A DNA stretch of 64,000 nucleotides from Terebella lapidaria (taxonomy: Eukaryota > Annelida > Polychaeta > Terebellida > Terebellidae): NCBI GenBank assembly GCA_949152475.1, contig OX424566.1, positions 30,914,423-30,978,422 on the forward strand, written 5' to 3'. Both the position numbers and the translations under genes were made by a program. A model generated the notes under the pieces. It had not been told where the DNA came from, ran no database searches, and saw nothing but the letters and a program-made list of their open reading frames with translations. Below, piece after piece: positions 45,122 through 56,235 of the stretch; the first letter of the stretch is position 1, and each line of letters starts with the position of its first letter.

Positions 45122-46973
45122 AAACGTGTATAGTGACACAAGCTCTATGAGCTTCTGTGCGATGATATTAAAATGTCAACAAATATAAGTAATAACATAA
45201 CATTCTGAGTGAGTTCTTTAGTGAGTTTGTGTGAAATGTATAATCAGGAGAGGCCAGGAAGCTACCACAGAACATGAAAAGGGTCCCGTCTTCTGGGGAC
45301 CTTCAGCGGGCCCCAGACCCCCGGGCGCGAGGTGCTTGCCGGGCTCGCATTGGTCCACTACCTTAAATCCTGGATCTTCCCCTGGATGCACTACTCTCTT
45401 CATTTAGCATGATATACATTCATACCACTTCAATTACCAAAGTTACTTGCAGTCATATTTTCGGCCACATTCATAAATTAGCATTTGATAGAAGTGTCGC
45501 ATGTTCAAAGACCTAATGGTTCGAATTTGAGTCATACTTTGTAATCCAGTAGTATTCAAAACAAAATTGAGGAAAAGGAGCATGAAATACATATTCTCGG
45601 ATAGTATATATTCTCAGAGAAAACAAAACATCTTAGAAAATTCGACACACAAAAATTACTTTCAGACTTCACTGGATATCTCCAGAATTCATAGTTCCGA
45701 CAACCTAGCAACAGGCCACGCCCCCTTAGCAATCGCGGAAATGGTCCCACAAAATACTACAGTCCTGTCCCATGGGCCGGTTTGTTTGTGGGACTTGATA
45801 CGCATCACTGCGTTTTGGAGCAATATTTGACATTCTTTGATTGGCTATTCAGTATGGAAATGTGAATATTCATGTATCATCGGAACTATGAATTCATCTC
45901 AGGTGCTCCTAGAATTCACAAAATTACAAAAAATTTCCCAGGGGGGTTACCGTGGTCCCAGACCGAATTGGGGCTTCGCCTTGCTATTTCTCAACCCCTC
46001 CCCCCTTTTCGAACCTCTATCTAAGCCCATGAAGCACTGAATAGAGAATAAATGGCTTTCCGACACTGCCGGTTGCCATAGTATCTAGACAAATATTTAT
46101 GACGTCATGAGACTATGTGTAGAACTCGCTTCAACGCGGGCCGTTTTTAGGACAATATGGATGAGAGATTGATTGGCCTGAGTTTAAATATTGTTTTGGG
46201 GAACTTACTTAAGCACATGATACAAGGTTTCAAACTGATTTCTGTCCGAATTATCATTCCATAAAGAATTATTGTTATACATGTACAATTGTTATGGAGG
46301 CAACGTGACTTTCGGAGATACCCGGTAGGTATCTCCACACGCCTACGTGGAATTCTTCAGCTCCGCCTGTACTCTCGTACAAGAAGAGTCGGCAGCCTTG
46401 CTATGTGCTGTATCACAAGTTGGTCAGGGTTCATGAAATTGTGGGCAGATGACCGGATTCATGCCTTGAAATAAGGACCCGCACCCTTTCTGTTTACATT
46501 TCCCGATATCCCGTGTTATGTGGTGTCTAATGTGAAGGTCAGTTCAGGCGGAGGCAGTCAAAGTCTTAGTCAAGCCATCGCCTGCTCCAGAGAAACAGAA
46601 CCATCTCAGAGCGAACATCCGCCGTTTGTGGTGTCTTTTCCCGACTGGGGAATAGTTTTGGGGTGCACGGGGTCCACCGGAAGTACACCGCCACATGGAG
46701 TGCTCTGGCCGGGTCTCCGCTAGCTCGTAGAGAGCCTCCGCGGTGGTTATGCGGAAACCACATAGTTTCACGTGGGCAGATTGTCATAGTATTTCAACTT
46801 TCTTTATCCAACACGGGTGCCACTTGTTGGGTTGGAAATGCCCACTCTTTCCGGGACACCTGCTTTCACTTTGATCAGAAACCCATAAGAGAAATCTACT
46901 TTCATGGGTTTCTGCATCGACACGTGAGATCATGAATTCCCCGCAATATTATAATGGACATCAAAGGACACAA
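45122..46973. other. Noncoding stretch with repeat fragments
   Basis: Contains GCGGGCCCCAGACCCC (about 45308), also seen at 21.70 kb, an MITE-like G/C-rich end, and short inverted fragments. ORFs at 46520-46935 show no recognisable domain. Confidence 0.35.
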
Positions 46974-48203
46974 TTAAAATGCGCTTAACCTGACACTATT
47001 ACAGAAAGTTTCCCAGAACATGGACATCACCGATTGGTACCACTGGGGTATCATGTGTACACCACCAAGACTCCAACTTTCCAGTGTTCTACTGACAGAG
47101 ACCATATCCAAGAAAGGATAAGCGTTCTGACTGGTGTTCAGGAAGTCATCGCGGAATACGTCGGCCATTAAATGATTCATTTCGTCGATTTTCTTAGCGG
47201 CAAGTATGTTCCCAAGAGTGCAGTTTGTACACTGTTTCACATTGCGTTTTGATTCGAATTCACTGAACACGGCAAAATAAAATATTTTAGTCGTTCTTGG
47301 GATGTAAAGATGCACGAGCGATTTCAAGTATTCCATATCTATACGTAGCCGTTTCATGCCCAAACGTTTGGCAAAGTTTGATGGAAAGTAAACTATCAAA
47401 ACATCCGGAAATCTTCCCTTCATGTAGTATCTGAACAATGTCTCTTAAGTTGTTATGGCCCAAAGGTTGTCCAGCGAATGAACACTTTTCCTTTTGAGTG
47501 GAAAACGCACTTGTATTGAGTCGCCAACTACCATCGTCATGACAAGATGTTCGGCTGATATGGACTTCCGCGGTTGACCATCTCCAGAAGACACTGTACA
47601 CTTACACATTTCATTGGCACAGCCACCACAGAGTCTCTCGTGTATTTCCAGTTCTTGCTCCCATTCTATATCACTGCGATTCGCTGATCTGTAGTATTCT
47701 GCATTGGGAAGGAATCCTCCGCCTTTGATCGCTTCTCTTCTTGTTGTTTTGCAATGACCAATGTAAGCTTTCACAGTTGAGAAGTATCGCATCGCGTTCG
47801 AGTCCCCGATGGTGGTAACTGAAGAGATGTTACTGTCCGCAAGACATTTCGCGACGACACTTGTTGGTATTCTAGGATATTTAAACTTACAGAAACCTGG
47901 CTGATAAGTGTTTGGTTTTCTTGTCATGTTCCACTGGCCACCAGCTGGAAAATATCCATAGTCTGACAGATAATCTCGAAAGAGTTTGAAGGTGCATGGC
48001 CTGTTACTATTCTTCTCGGTCTTCGGTTTCACAAGAGCTGGTTTGTCAGTAACCAGCGTGGACGAATCTCTCAGCGAATGTCCCGGTAGTATGTCTGGGA
48101 TAATGCCAGTTGATTTATGAACGGAGTAGACATACAAGAATGCGGCGACCAGCAAACACACGAACAGTAGAATATATCGCTTGCTGACCGATAGAGGCTC
48201 CAT
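46974..48203 (-). pseudogene. Paralog of the PC-esterase/SGNH-like membrane protein, with nonsense mutation
   Basis: Very similar to the 10124-11365 gene along its whole length: N-terminal membrane segment, stem, CTFKLFRDYLSDYGYFPAGG and IGDSNAMRYF. The frame has one TAA at 47445-47447 (codon 253), where the paralog has a Gln; the same frame then continues to the normal end at 46974. The C-terminal catalytic block reads GGVH where the paralog has DGVH, so the Asp of the Asp/His pair is also lost. A splice acceptor (CTTGCTGTCTGCAG, ending 48230) precedes the ATG, as in the paralog. Either a young pseudogene or a truncated, catalytically dead product; I favour pseudogene. Confidence 0.75.
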
Positions 48204-48301
48204 GTCACCGAACTTGGTCACAACCAAATCTGCAGACAGCAAGAGAAAAATCAAAAATTGAACTTGGTTTCAATTTCTTGATAATAATATCAATAATTAA
48301 T

Positions 48302-48403
48302 AAAAAAAAAAAAAAAAAAAGGTGAATGACAGATATTCATATTGTCGAGACTCTTGTCGTTCACATAGTTCACACATGACCTGGTTTCAGCAGAATTGTT
48401 TTT
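48302..48403. repeat. Interrupted arm of an array family A element
   Basis: After an A-run (48302-48320), GACAGATATTCATATTGTCG through GACCTGGTTTCAG is repeated at about 51685-51745. It is the left part of the site into which the family B element inserted. Confidence 0.6.
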
Positions 48404-51400
48404 AGGTTACCGGACCTATGGTCCGATAACCTATTGGCATGGCGTTGCGTCCGTCGTCCGTTCACATTTTTATCTTTAAAGTATATGATCGAGTCTTTCT
48501 GAAATTTGCACAAAAATACCTAAAAATATTTCAAGGAAAGGTTTTTTTTAGTTTTTCAATTTTCGCATTTTTTTCAAAATGGCGGCCGTTTTCGACGAAA
48601 AATGCCTGATTTTGGACTTTGGCAGCCATTTTCTCAAAAACTGTTCAGTAACTTTTTTTTCTTTCTGATACACAACACTCCTCATATGTACTCCTGTGAT
48701 GTGTATAAGTTTCGTTGCGCTTGAATCGCTCGAAGTGGGCCATTTTGGGCCAAACTTGGCCCAAATGGGACTTTCTCATGTTAAATTTTATAATGCTTTA
48801 TAATGGGACACATTATGCCTTATATCTCACTTAATATTGAGATTAGAGACTAGGAATCAATTGTGGACAGATAGGAAATGATATATGCTGAATATTCTCG
48901 TGACCTTGAATTTGACCTCTGACCTCAGTTTCAAGGTCAAAGAACAAAATGGCTAATATCTCGCTTATTATCGACTTTACAGCTTAGAAATCAATTGTGG
49001 ACATATAGGAAATGATATATACCGAATATTCTGATGACCTTGAATTTGACCTTTGACCTCATTGTCAAGGTCACAGGACAAAATGGCTAATATCTCACTT
49101 CTTATCGACTTTACAGCTTAGGAATCAATTATGAACATATGGGAAATGATATATGCAGATTATTGTCATGACCTTGAATTTGACCTTTGACCTCATTTTC
49201 AATGTCACGGGACAAAAATGGCTAATATCTCACTTATTATCGATTTCACAGCTTAGGGATCAATTGTGGACATGTAGGAAATGATATATGCTGAATATTC
49301 ACGTGACCTTGATTTTGACCTTTGACCTCATTTTCAAGGTCACGGGACAAAATGGCTAATATATCGCTTATTATCGACCTTACAGCTTAGGAATCAAATG
49401 TGGACATATATAGGAAAGGATATACGCTGAATATTCTGATGACCTTAAATTTGACCTTTAACCTTATTTTCAAGGTCATAGCACAAAATGGCTAATATCT
49501 CGCTTATTATCGATTTTACAGCTGAGGAATCAATCGTGGACATATAGGAAATGATATATCCATAATATTTTTGTGACTTTGAATTTGACCTTTGGCCCCA
49601 TTTTCAAGTTTCTTTTTAATACATAACACTCCTCATATGTACTCCTGTGAAGTGTATAAGTTTCGTTGCGCTTGAATTGCTGGAAGTGGGCCATTTTGGC
49701 CCAAACTCGGCCCAAATAGGACTTTTCCATGTTAAACTCTCCTATGCTTTATAATGGGACACATTATGCCTAATATCTCACTCAATATTGAGATTAGACA
49801 CTAGAAATCAATTGTGGACATATAGGAAATGATATATGCCGAATATTCTCATGACCTTGAATTTGACCTTTGACCTCATTTTCAAGGTCACAGGACAAAA
49901 TGGCTAATATCTTGCTTAATATCGACTTTATCGTTTAGGAATCAATTGTGGACATACAGGAAATGATATATGCTGAATATTCTTGTGACGTTGAATTTGA
50001 CCTCTGACCTCAGTTTCAAGGTCAGACCACAAAATAGCTAATATCTCGCTTATTATCGACTTTACAGATTAGAAATCAATTGTGGACATATGGGAAATGA
50101 TATATGCCGAATATTCTCATGACCTTGAATTTGACCTTTGACCTCATTTTCAAGGTAAGTAAAGTTAGTAAGTAAAGTTAACATTTATTAAGCGCTCCTT
50201 TATAGAACGTAGTTCTAAGCAAGGGCGCTGTACACTTTACCCCAGTCTAGAATGACTACACAGCTGCCACAATCCGGCGCTACACTATAGCATCCTATTG
50301 AATGACCGGTACCCATTTAATCCTGGGTAGAGATAGACAATTAATGGTGCAAGGTCACAGGACAAAATGGCTAAATATCTCGCTTCTTATCGACTTTACA
50401 GCTTAGGAATCAATTATGAACATATAGGAAATGATATATGCAGATTATTGTCATGACCTTGAATTTGACCTTTGACCTCATTTTCAAGGTCACAGGACAA
50501 AATGGCTAATATCTCACTTATTATCGATTTTACAGCTTAGGGATCAATTGTGGACACATAGGAAATGATATATGCCGAATATTCCCGTGACCTTGAATTT
50601 GACCTCTGACCTAATTTTCAAAGTCAAGAGCACAAAATGGCTAATATCTCGCTCATTATCGACTTCACAGGTTAGAAAATCGGTTGTGGATTTATAGGAA
50701 ATGATATACGCCGAATATTCTGATGACTTTGAATTTGACCTTGTTCTCCATCCTCAAGGTCATAGGAAAAAATGGCTAAAATCTTACTTATCATCGACTT
50801 TACAGCTTACAAATCAATTGGGGCCATGTAGGAAGTGATATATGCTGGAGATTGTCATGACCTTGATCTTGACCTTTGATCTCATTTTCAAGGTCAGAGC
50901 ATTAAATACTAATATCTCGCTTATTGTCGACATTGCAGCTTAGAATCAATTGTGCACATGTAGGAAATGATATATATATACTGAATCTTGTCATGACCTT
51001 GAACTTGACCTTCGAACTCATTTTCAAGGTCAGAGCATAAAATGGCTACTATCTCGCTTATTATCATTTTTACAGTTAAGGAAGCAATTGTGAACAAATA
51101 GTAAACGATAAATGCTGAATATTGTCATGACCTTGAATTTGACATTTGACCTCATTTTCAAGGTCAAAGCACAAAATGATTAATATCTCGTTTATTATCG
51201 AACTTACAGCTTTTCAATCAATCGAACACATATAGGAAATGATATATGCTGAATATTCTCATGACCTTGAATTTGATCTCATCTCCAAGGTCAGAACACA
51301 AAATGGTTAATATCTGGCTCATTGTCGATTTTGCAGCTTAGGAATCAATTGTGCACATGAAATGATATATGCTGAATATTCTTGTGACCTTGAATTTGAC

Positions 51401-51483
51401 CTTGTTGTCAAGGTCTCGGGACAAAATAGCTAATATATAAAATGTAAAACATTGTCGGTAACCTTTCTTAGCCCTTGGGCTAA
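48404..51483. repeat. Array family B element, copy 2 (about 137 bp unit, roughly 17 units)
   Basis: The left end AGGTTACCGGACC…GGTCCGATAACC forms a hairpin; the right end TTAGCCCTTGGGCTAA is a perfect short hairpin. Between them about 17 units of 135-140 bp each carry GACCTTGAATTTGACC, usually TTGACCTTTGACCTC, then TTTTCAAGGTCA and ATGGCTAATATCTCGC. At least six units have an exact TGACCTTTGACCT. The first part (48440-48780) is non-tandem, with CGTTGCGTCCGTCGTCC and AAAATGGCGGCCG. Part of that lead sequence recurs at 49610-49760. A small insertion sits at 50158-50348. Confidence 0.8.
50158..50348. mobile_element. Short insertion in the family B array (SINE- or MITE-like)
   Basis: About 190 bp splitting one unit between two copies of CAAGGT, a likely target duplication. 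It starts with AAGTAAAGTTAGTAAG and contains TTATTAAGCGCTCC and GGGCGCTGTACACTTTACC. No tRNA-like A/B boxes were confirmed. Confidence 0.5.
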
Positions 51484-52920
51484 TTTTCTTTCTTTTTCTT
51501 TTTTTCTTCTTCCGCCGTTTACGTTTCGGTGCGATAACTCGAGAACGCCTGAACGAATCGTCTTGAAATTGTCACCACTGCTCGAGAATATTGTGTAGAT
51601 GTGCTGTATACTTTATGAGCCAAAACAGAGGGGATCGACAGGTATTTTGAGGTACTTTTTGAGGTACAAAACAGAGGGGAATGACAGGTATTCATATTGT
51701 CGAGACTCTCGTCGTTCACATAGTTCACACATGACCTGGTTTCAGTAAAATATGTTTTGCTTTCTTTTTCTTTTTTTCTTCTTCCGCTGTTTAGGTTTCC
51801 GCGCGATAACTCGAGAACGCCTAAACGAATCGTCTTGAAATTGTCACCACTGCTCAAGAATATTGTGTAGATGTGCTGTATACTTTTTGAGCCGGATCCG
51901 AGGTCCGTGAGGATGGAATCAAGGCTGATGTTAAGACTTAAATTCCAGACGATAACTAAAAAAAATATTCGTGCAATGGATGAAGATCTTCGCATAAAGG
52001 TTCATATACCACCAGAGAGAAGAACCCTATTGATTTCGGTATCAATCCGTTGAACGACCTTCGAGCTAGAGCTCGAAAGAATTTTTACTGATTTATCCTT
52101 GAGGCTTCCTGTATATCTCAGAAACCATGAGCCGTAGAGTGAAACGGACGCTATTTTCAGACTCGTCGCCCTAGACAAACATGTCTTAGGGGTATTGAGA
52201 ATGGACTTTGACATTCGGCATTTTTCATTTTCGTTGATATCTCGGAAACGGTGCGTCGTAGAGCAAAACGGACATTATTTCCGTACTCATCACCCGAAAC
52301 AAACATGTCTGAGGGTTATCAGAGATGACCTTTGATCTGCACCTAAATTATTTTGCCGGCATTTTCCATTTTCGTCGATATCTTAGAAACGGTCTGTCGT
52401 AGAGCGAGACGAACGATATTTTTGGATTCGTCATCCTAAACAAACATGTCTGATAGGTATTAGGGATGAACTTTGACATTGACCTTGATTTTTTTTGTTT
52501 TTGCTGAGTCGGCATTTCATCGTCGATGTCTCGGAAACAGTGCGTCATAGAGTGAAATGGACGTTCTTTTCGTGGCCCTAAACATACACATCTAATGGGT
52601 CTAAGAGAAAAACTGACCTTGACCTTAAACTTTTTTTGCTGACTCGACATTTTTTTCATTTCCGTCGATAACATGGAAATGGTGCGTCATAGAGCGAAAC
52701 GGACGTTATTTTCGGACTCTTCAAACATGTCTTATGGGTTTTGAAGATGAATTTTGATCTGACCTGAATTTGTTTCGCTGAGTCGACATTTTTGTATTTT
52801 CGTTGATATCTCAGAAACGATCAATCGTAGAGCGAAACGGACGTTATTTTCGGACTAGTGGCCCTAGACAAATGTGCCTTAGGGTTATTGAGGATAAACC
52901 CTCCACCGGATTTTTTTTAT
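51484..52920 (-). repeat. Array family A element, reverse orientation
   Basis: Two copies of the arm (about 51490-51660 and 51764-51900: TTCTTCTTCCGC, GCGATAACTCGAGAACGCC, TCTTGAAATTGTCACCACTG) are followed by GGATCCGAGGTCCGTGAGGA. Then come about five decayed units with TTTTCGTCGATATCT, CGTAGAGCGAAACGGAC and AACAAACATGTCT, the reverse complement of the 7.7-9.6 kb array. The first arm copy is split by the family B element. ORFs at 51519-51995 and 52348-52674 are artefacts. Confidence 0.7.
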
Positions 52921-53169
52921 GATTCTGCATTTTATTTGAGCTCCATGTATGGCGCACTGGACGAATGAAGACACTTGTGTAAGTCGTGAAGTCGTGTCAA
53001 TGACACGTCTGGAAACCCAACAACTACCATTGTGGAAATCCAATCTGGAAGTTAGTACAGTTGAGAAAACCGAACTTTTCACAGCTTGTTTTTTGTCCTG
53101 CCCAAGTGACATCACATGATACTGATATGTGTCTCCATTGGTGATGACGTGATCTGACATTCCGGCCAT
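52885..53169 (-). CDS. Hypothetical ORF
   Basis: 94 codons on the minus strand, MAGMSDHVITNGDTYQYHVM and on, balanced in composition and outside the clear array units except at its C-terminal edge. No domain recognised; a possible exon fragment. Confidence 0.2.
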   Translation of the reverse strand: MAGMSDHVITNGDTYQYHVMSLGQDKKQAVKSSVFSTVLTSRLDFHNGSCWVSRRVIDTTSRLTQVSSFVQCAIHGAQIKCRIIKKIRWRVYPQ

Positions 53170-54281
53170 TTAGTGTCAACGATAGATCTATGATGGCAAC
53201 AAGACTTGTGACTTTATGTCAAAGATTTGACAGATATATCGACAATGCCCACAGGTAACCTCGACCTCATTGGGCAGATGACCATGCAGATACAAACTGT
53301 TTTGGAGTTCTGCACGAGCCATATTTCGAGAGAATGGAATTTAACTTCGATTGAACAAAATATGTTTTGAGTGAGCATAATCTATTTGGAATGAACGATA
53401 TAGGCCCTATGTTTCAAGAGAATGAAATGTTATTTTTAATGAACGAAATAATATCTCAGAATAATGATAAGCGGGCTCCGTATTTAGCCGTATACTCGAT
53501 ATACATACATATTATGTCATACCATATTCTGTGTAATGCTTCAAGGTCGTAATGTTTGGTATCAGACTGACCAGATTCAACGTTCACATACTCTTGAGTT
53601 GACTCATCTTGCTTTTTGGAGCCAATTTTCAATAAATAGCCGAAAACTCAAGTTTTCTTAAAACCAAAATTTGCCTGCAGATTCTTTGTTCGCTTCTCAA
53701 TTGAAATCGTTTTTCTCAAAATTGTAGCAATGCATCTGTTACTTTCTGATACTTTCGTCAATTGTCCAGTTCATATCTGGGTATTGCATTACAATACATG
53801 TACCCATATCTCTTGCCTAAGACTTTCTGCAGATATTCACCAAAATACAACCATGCCCCCTAATTTCTCAAATTAATCAGAATTGAAATATAATGCTGAT
53901 AATTCAGTCATATCTCAGGCAAGATTCACGCAAACGTCACATGATTTCTGTAAAATATTCCTGCTACTCATTAAATATATTCTTATTACAATCCCTGTGG
54001 AATGGATGTTATAGGGTGTGTTAAAATGTTTTCCCACATAATTTGGGTAGCAGATACCCAAACTGGTATGCTATGGTCAATCACATGAGGTGCTCACGTG
54101 AAGCGAGACCAAGAGACTTATGGCATACATATATTTGTACGAAGAGTCCGAGTTAAGATCACAATTCTGATTAAATTATTTTGTATTTTTGTGTTGGCAT
54201 TTGGTGGGAGTATACCACGTGATCCGCAAAATGTGTGCAATGGAAGTGGTCCGTTTCCTCAAACAAGCACTGAGGTAATAT
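53170..54281. other. Noncoding stretch, no recognised feature
   Basis: AT-rich; no ORF above background and no recognisable repeat. Confidence 0.35.
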
Positions 54282-54409
54282 GGCCCATGTAGCGCAGCTT
54301 ACTATTTCTTCTAAATTCAATGAAGATTAAAAATGTGCTAGACGGATTAAATATGGTATACATTCAGTGGGCGAGTAGTATTAACAGAGTAAGGTGCGCT
54401 ACTTGGGCC
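54282..54409. mobile_element. GGCCCAAGTA-type MITE, first subtype
   Basis: GGCCCATGTAGCGCAGCTTAC to GTAAGGTGCGCTACTTGGGCC in inverted orientation, 128 bp, nearly the same as 44993-45121. Confidence 0.65.
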
Positions 54410-54421
54410 GGTAAGGCTACT

Positions 54422-54545
54422 GGCCCAAGTGTCTACCCTGCGCCTTAATACTACTCGTACACTAAATGAATGCCATTTAATCCGTCTGTCACCTTTTTAA
54501 TCCTTATTGAATATAGAGGAAGGCGCAGTGTATGATACTTGGGCC
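54422..54545. mobile_element. GGCCCAAGTA-type MITE, second subtype
   Basis: GGCCCAAGTGTC to GATACTTGGGCC, 12 bp after the preceding copy; the same side-by-side arrangement occurs at 15471-15743. Confidence 0.65.
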
Positions 54546-54656
54546 TACAATATGAACAAGCGGTATATCATATGCACTGACCCTTTGGTCCCTATTTATG
54601 ATTGTATCAAATGCGTCGGGCCTTGCAATAAAATATTCTCATGATAGACGGATTTT

Positions 54657-54820
54657 GTGCTCGAGACAACTGGTGGCCGTAGCAGCAATAACAGGTATCT
54701 ATCTGTAAGGCGTGGAGATGATTTGAGTCCCTCTTTGGATGATTTGAAGGACTCAACGGTTTTGAAGCCGTCGCTAGCGCTCAATTCATACAGGTCGGGC
54801 CTCAGATCATCTCAACGTAT
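54657..54820 (+). CDS. Hypothetical ORF fragment cut by the LTR
   Basis: A frame reading LETTGGRSSNNRYLSVRRGD and SLDDLKDSTVLKPSLALNSY runs into the LTR at 54821. It looks coding-like, perhaps a remnant of an older gene or element. No family recognised. Confidence 0.2.
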
Positions 54821-55184
54821 TGTAACGGTTTTGGGGCGTAACCAAAGGTTTCCCCTAGGTAATTCTGTTAGTGTTTTGTGATATTATGGTTAAATAACCG
54901 TTTATTAAAATGTATATGTGTTTAAAGGTTCATACGGTTCCGCATTGTTAATGTTTTAAAGGTTTTCCGTCTCGGAAATTTATGATGTCGGTAAAGCCGG
55001 AGACGGAGCCGGAACCGGAGACGGAACCGGACACGGAGCCGGAACAATGGAGTACAAAAACGTAATGACGTTATTTCCGGAAGGTCATGTGATCAGCCTC
55101 GTTTTCGGTTTAAAAGGTGACGTGTCAGCCACTGATTGGTTCTAGAGTGTTTTTAGAAATCCGGAAAATATCAGTGTTTTGGCG

Positions 55185-55238
55185 GACTATGACGTCACAA
55201 TAGGTTGGTCACGTGACGTGGGTCTCAGGTCTATAAAA
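55185..55238 (+). promoter_or_regulatory. LTR promoter: TGACGTCA, GTCACGTGA, TATAAAA
   Basis: A CRE-like ATGACGTCA near 55190, GTCACGTGAC near 55208-55218 and TATAAAA at 55232-55238; an inverted CCAAT (GATTGG) lies upstream near 55135. Transcription should begin near 55262. The same set recurs at 62347-62415 and 63596-63645. Confidence 0.65.
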
Positions 55239-55378
55239 GCCCCCGCTTCACAGCGGACGGCGGAGTTGGTGTCCTGACGTCGACCTGTGCAGACCCCTTC
55301 TCCCATAGCAGAGTACTCCCTTGTTCCGGATAGAGTCATCCAGATGATAGCAGTTAAGTCTTCCGACTGTGCACTTGG

Positions 55379-55386
55379 AAAATAAA
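55379..55386 (+). terminator. LTR polyadenylation signal AATAAA
   Basis: AATAAA about 145 bp past the TATA box places the R region between about 55262 and 55405. Confidence 0.5.
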
Positions 55387-56207
55387 CATGAAAACTTCAA
55401 CCGAGTTGTTTTTCCGTGTTCGTTAGGGAACTGGAATTTATAATAAAGTTAGTTCACCGGAAAAGAAAGTAATACGGAGTGAAGGGAGATAAGACCACAG
55501 TCGGTTAAGACCAAGTTGTAACGACGTCTTAGGGTGATCTAAGAACCCAGATCACCGAGGAAGGAGACGGAGACGGAGACGGAGGTGGAATTCAAAGGAG
55601 CAACTACAGAGGCGGTATCGGACGGAGCAGTTGCAGAGACGGGAACGAGGAAGCAGTTGCAGAGGCGGTACCGGACGACGGAGTTGCAGAGGCAGTACCT
55701 GACGGAGCGGTTGCGGTAACCGGAAGTGGGAACACTTCCGAGATACTCCATTTCAGGTGCAGTGGCAGGTTGCGGTGAGGCGGAGCCAACCGGAGCAGAT
55801 TGCAGTGCGGCGGAACCTGGCAGAGCGGTTGCAGTATTCGGAAACGGCAACATTCCCGGATTCTTTATTCCAGGCGCAGTCGCAGTTTGCAGTAAGACGG
55901 AAAACGACGGAGCTGTTGCAGTAAAGCGGTATCCCGACGGAGCAGTTGCAGTACCCGGAGACGGAAACGCCTCCGGATCCTTACTTTACAGGTGCAGTTG
56001 CAGATTAGCAGTCGGACAACGGTTAAGAGGTCCATTCCAGACCACGCTACCAACCTTAGAGACTTCTAGCCGGAGTTCAACCGTACAGCAGTAGCAGTTT
56101 CCCGGAGTTTTACCGTTTCAGCTCCGGTTAAATATCAAATCACCCACCTCCCTAGAAAACCGGTTCATCAAGACGTCACAGAAGGGTGCAAACCCGTTAC
56201 AACTTTT

Positions 56208-56225
56208 TGGTGGCAGCGGTGGGAT
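56208..56225 (+). promoter_or_regulatory. Primer-binding site, tRNA-Leu
   Basis: TGGTGGCAGCGGTGGGAT is complementary to the 3' end of animal tRNA-Leu(AAG/TAG), including its CCA tail. It starts six bases after the LTR end. Confidence 0.7.
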
Positions 56226-56235
56226 CATCTGCAGT

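Larger units (their letters stand above)
54821..56201 (+). repeat. 5' LTR
   Basis: Begins TGTAACGG and ends CCGTTACA, a perfect 8 bp inverted repeat with the TG…CA rule, 1,381 bp. It contains a TATA box (55232) and AATAAA (about 55381). The long region after these (about 55550-56050) is cryptically simple, built from GGAGACGGA and GCAGTTGCAG-type words; ORFs inside it (55539-55853, 55726-56094) reflect that simplicity. The primer-binding site follows six bases after the end. Confidence 0.8.

Noticed and set aside
46520..46935. ORFs on both strands near 46.6 kb
   Set aside because: GC-rich local stretch without any recognisable motif; overlapping frames on both strands of similar length.
48404..51483. 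Centromeric or simple satellite DNA
   Set aside because: The array is short, bounded by fixed non-repeated ends, and a second bounded copy exists at 30505-31911, so it is a dispersed element with an internal array.
55539..56094. ORFs in the LTR on both strands
   Set aside because: The stretch is simple-sequence LTR; apparent repeats (GAVAVPGDG-like) arise from GGAGACGGA/GCAGTTGCAG words, with no initiating context or domain.
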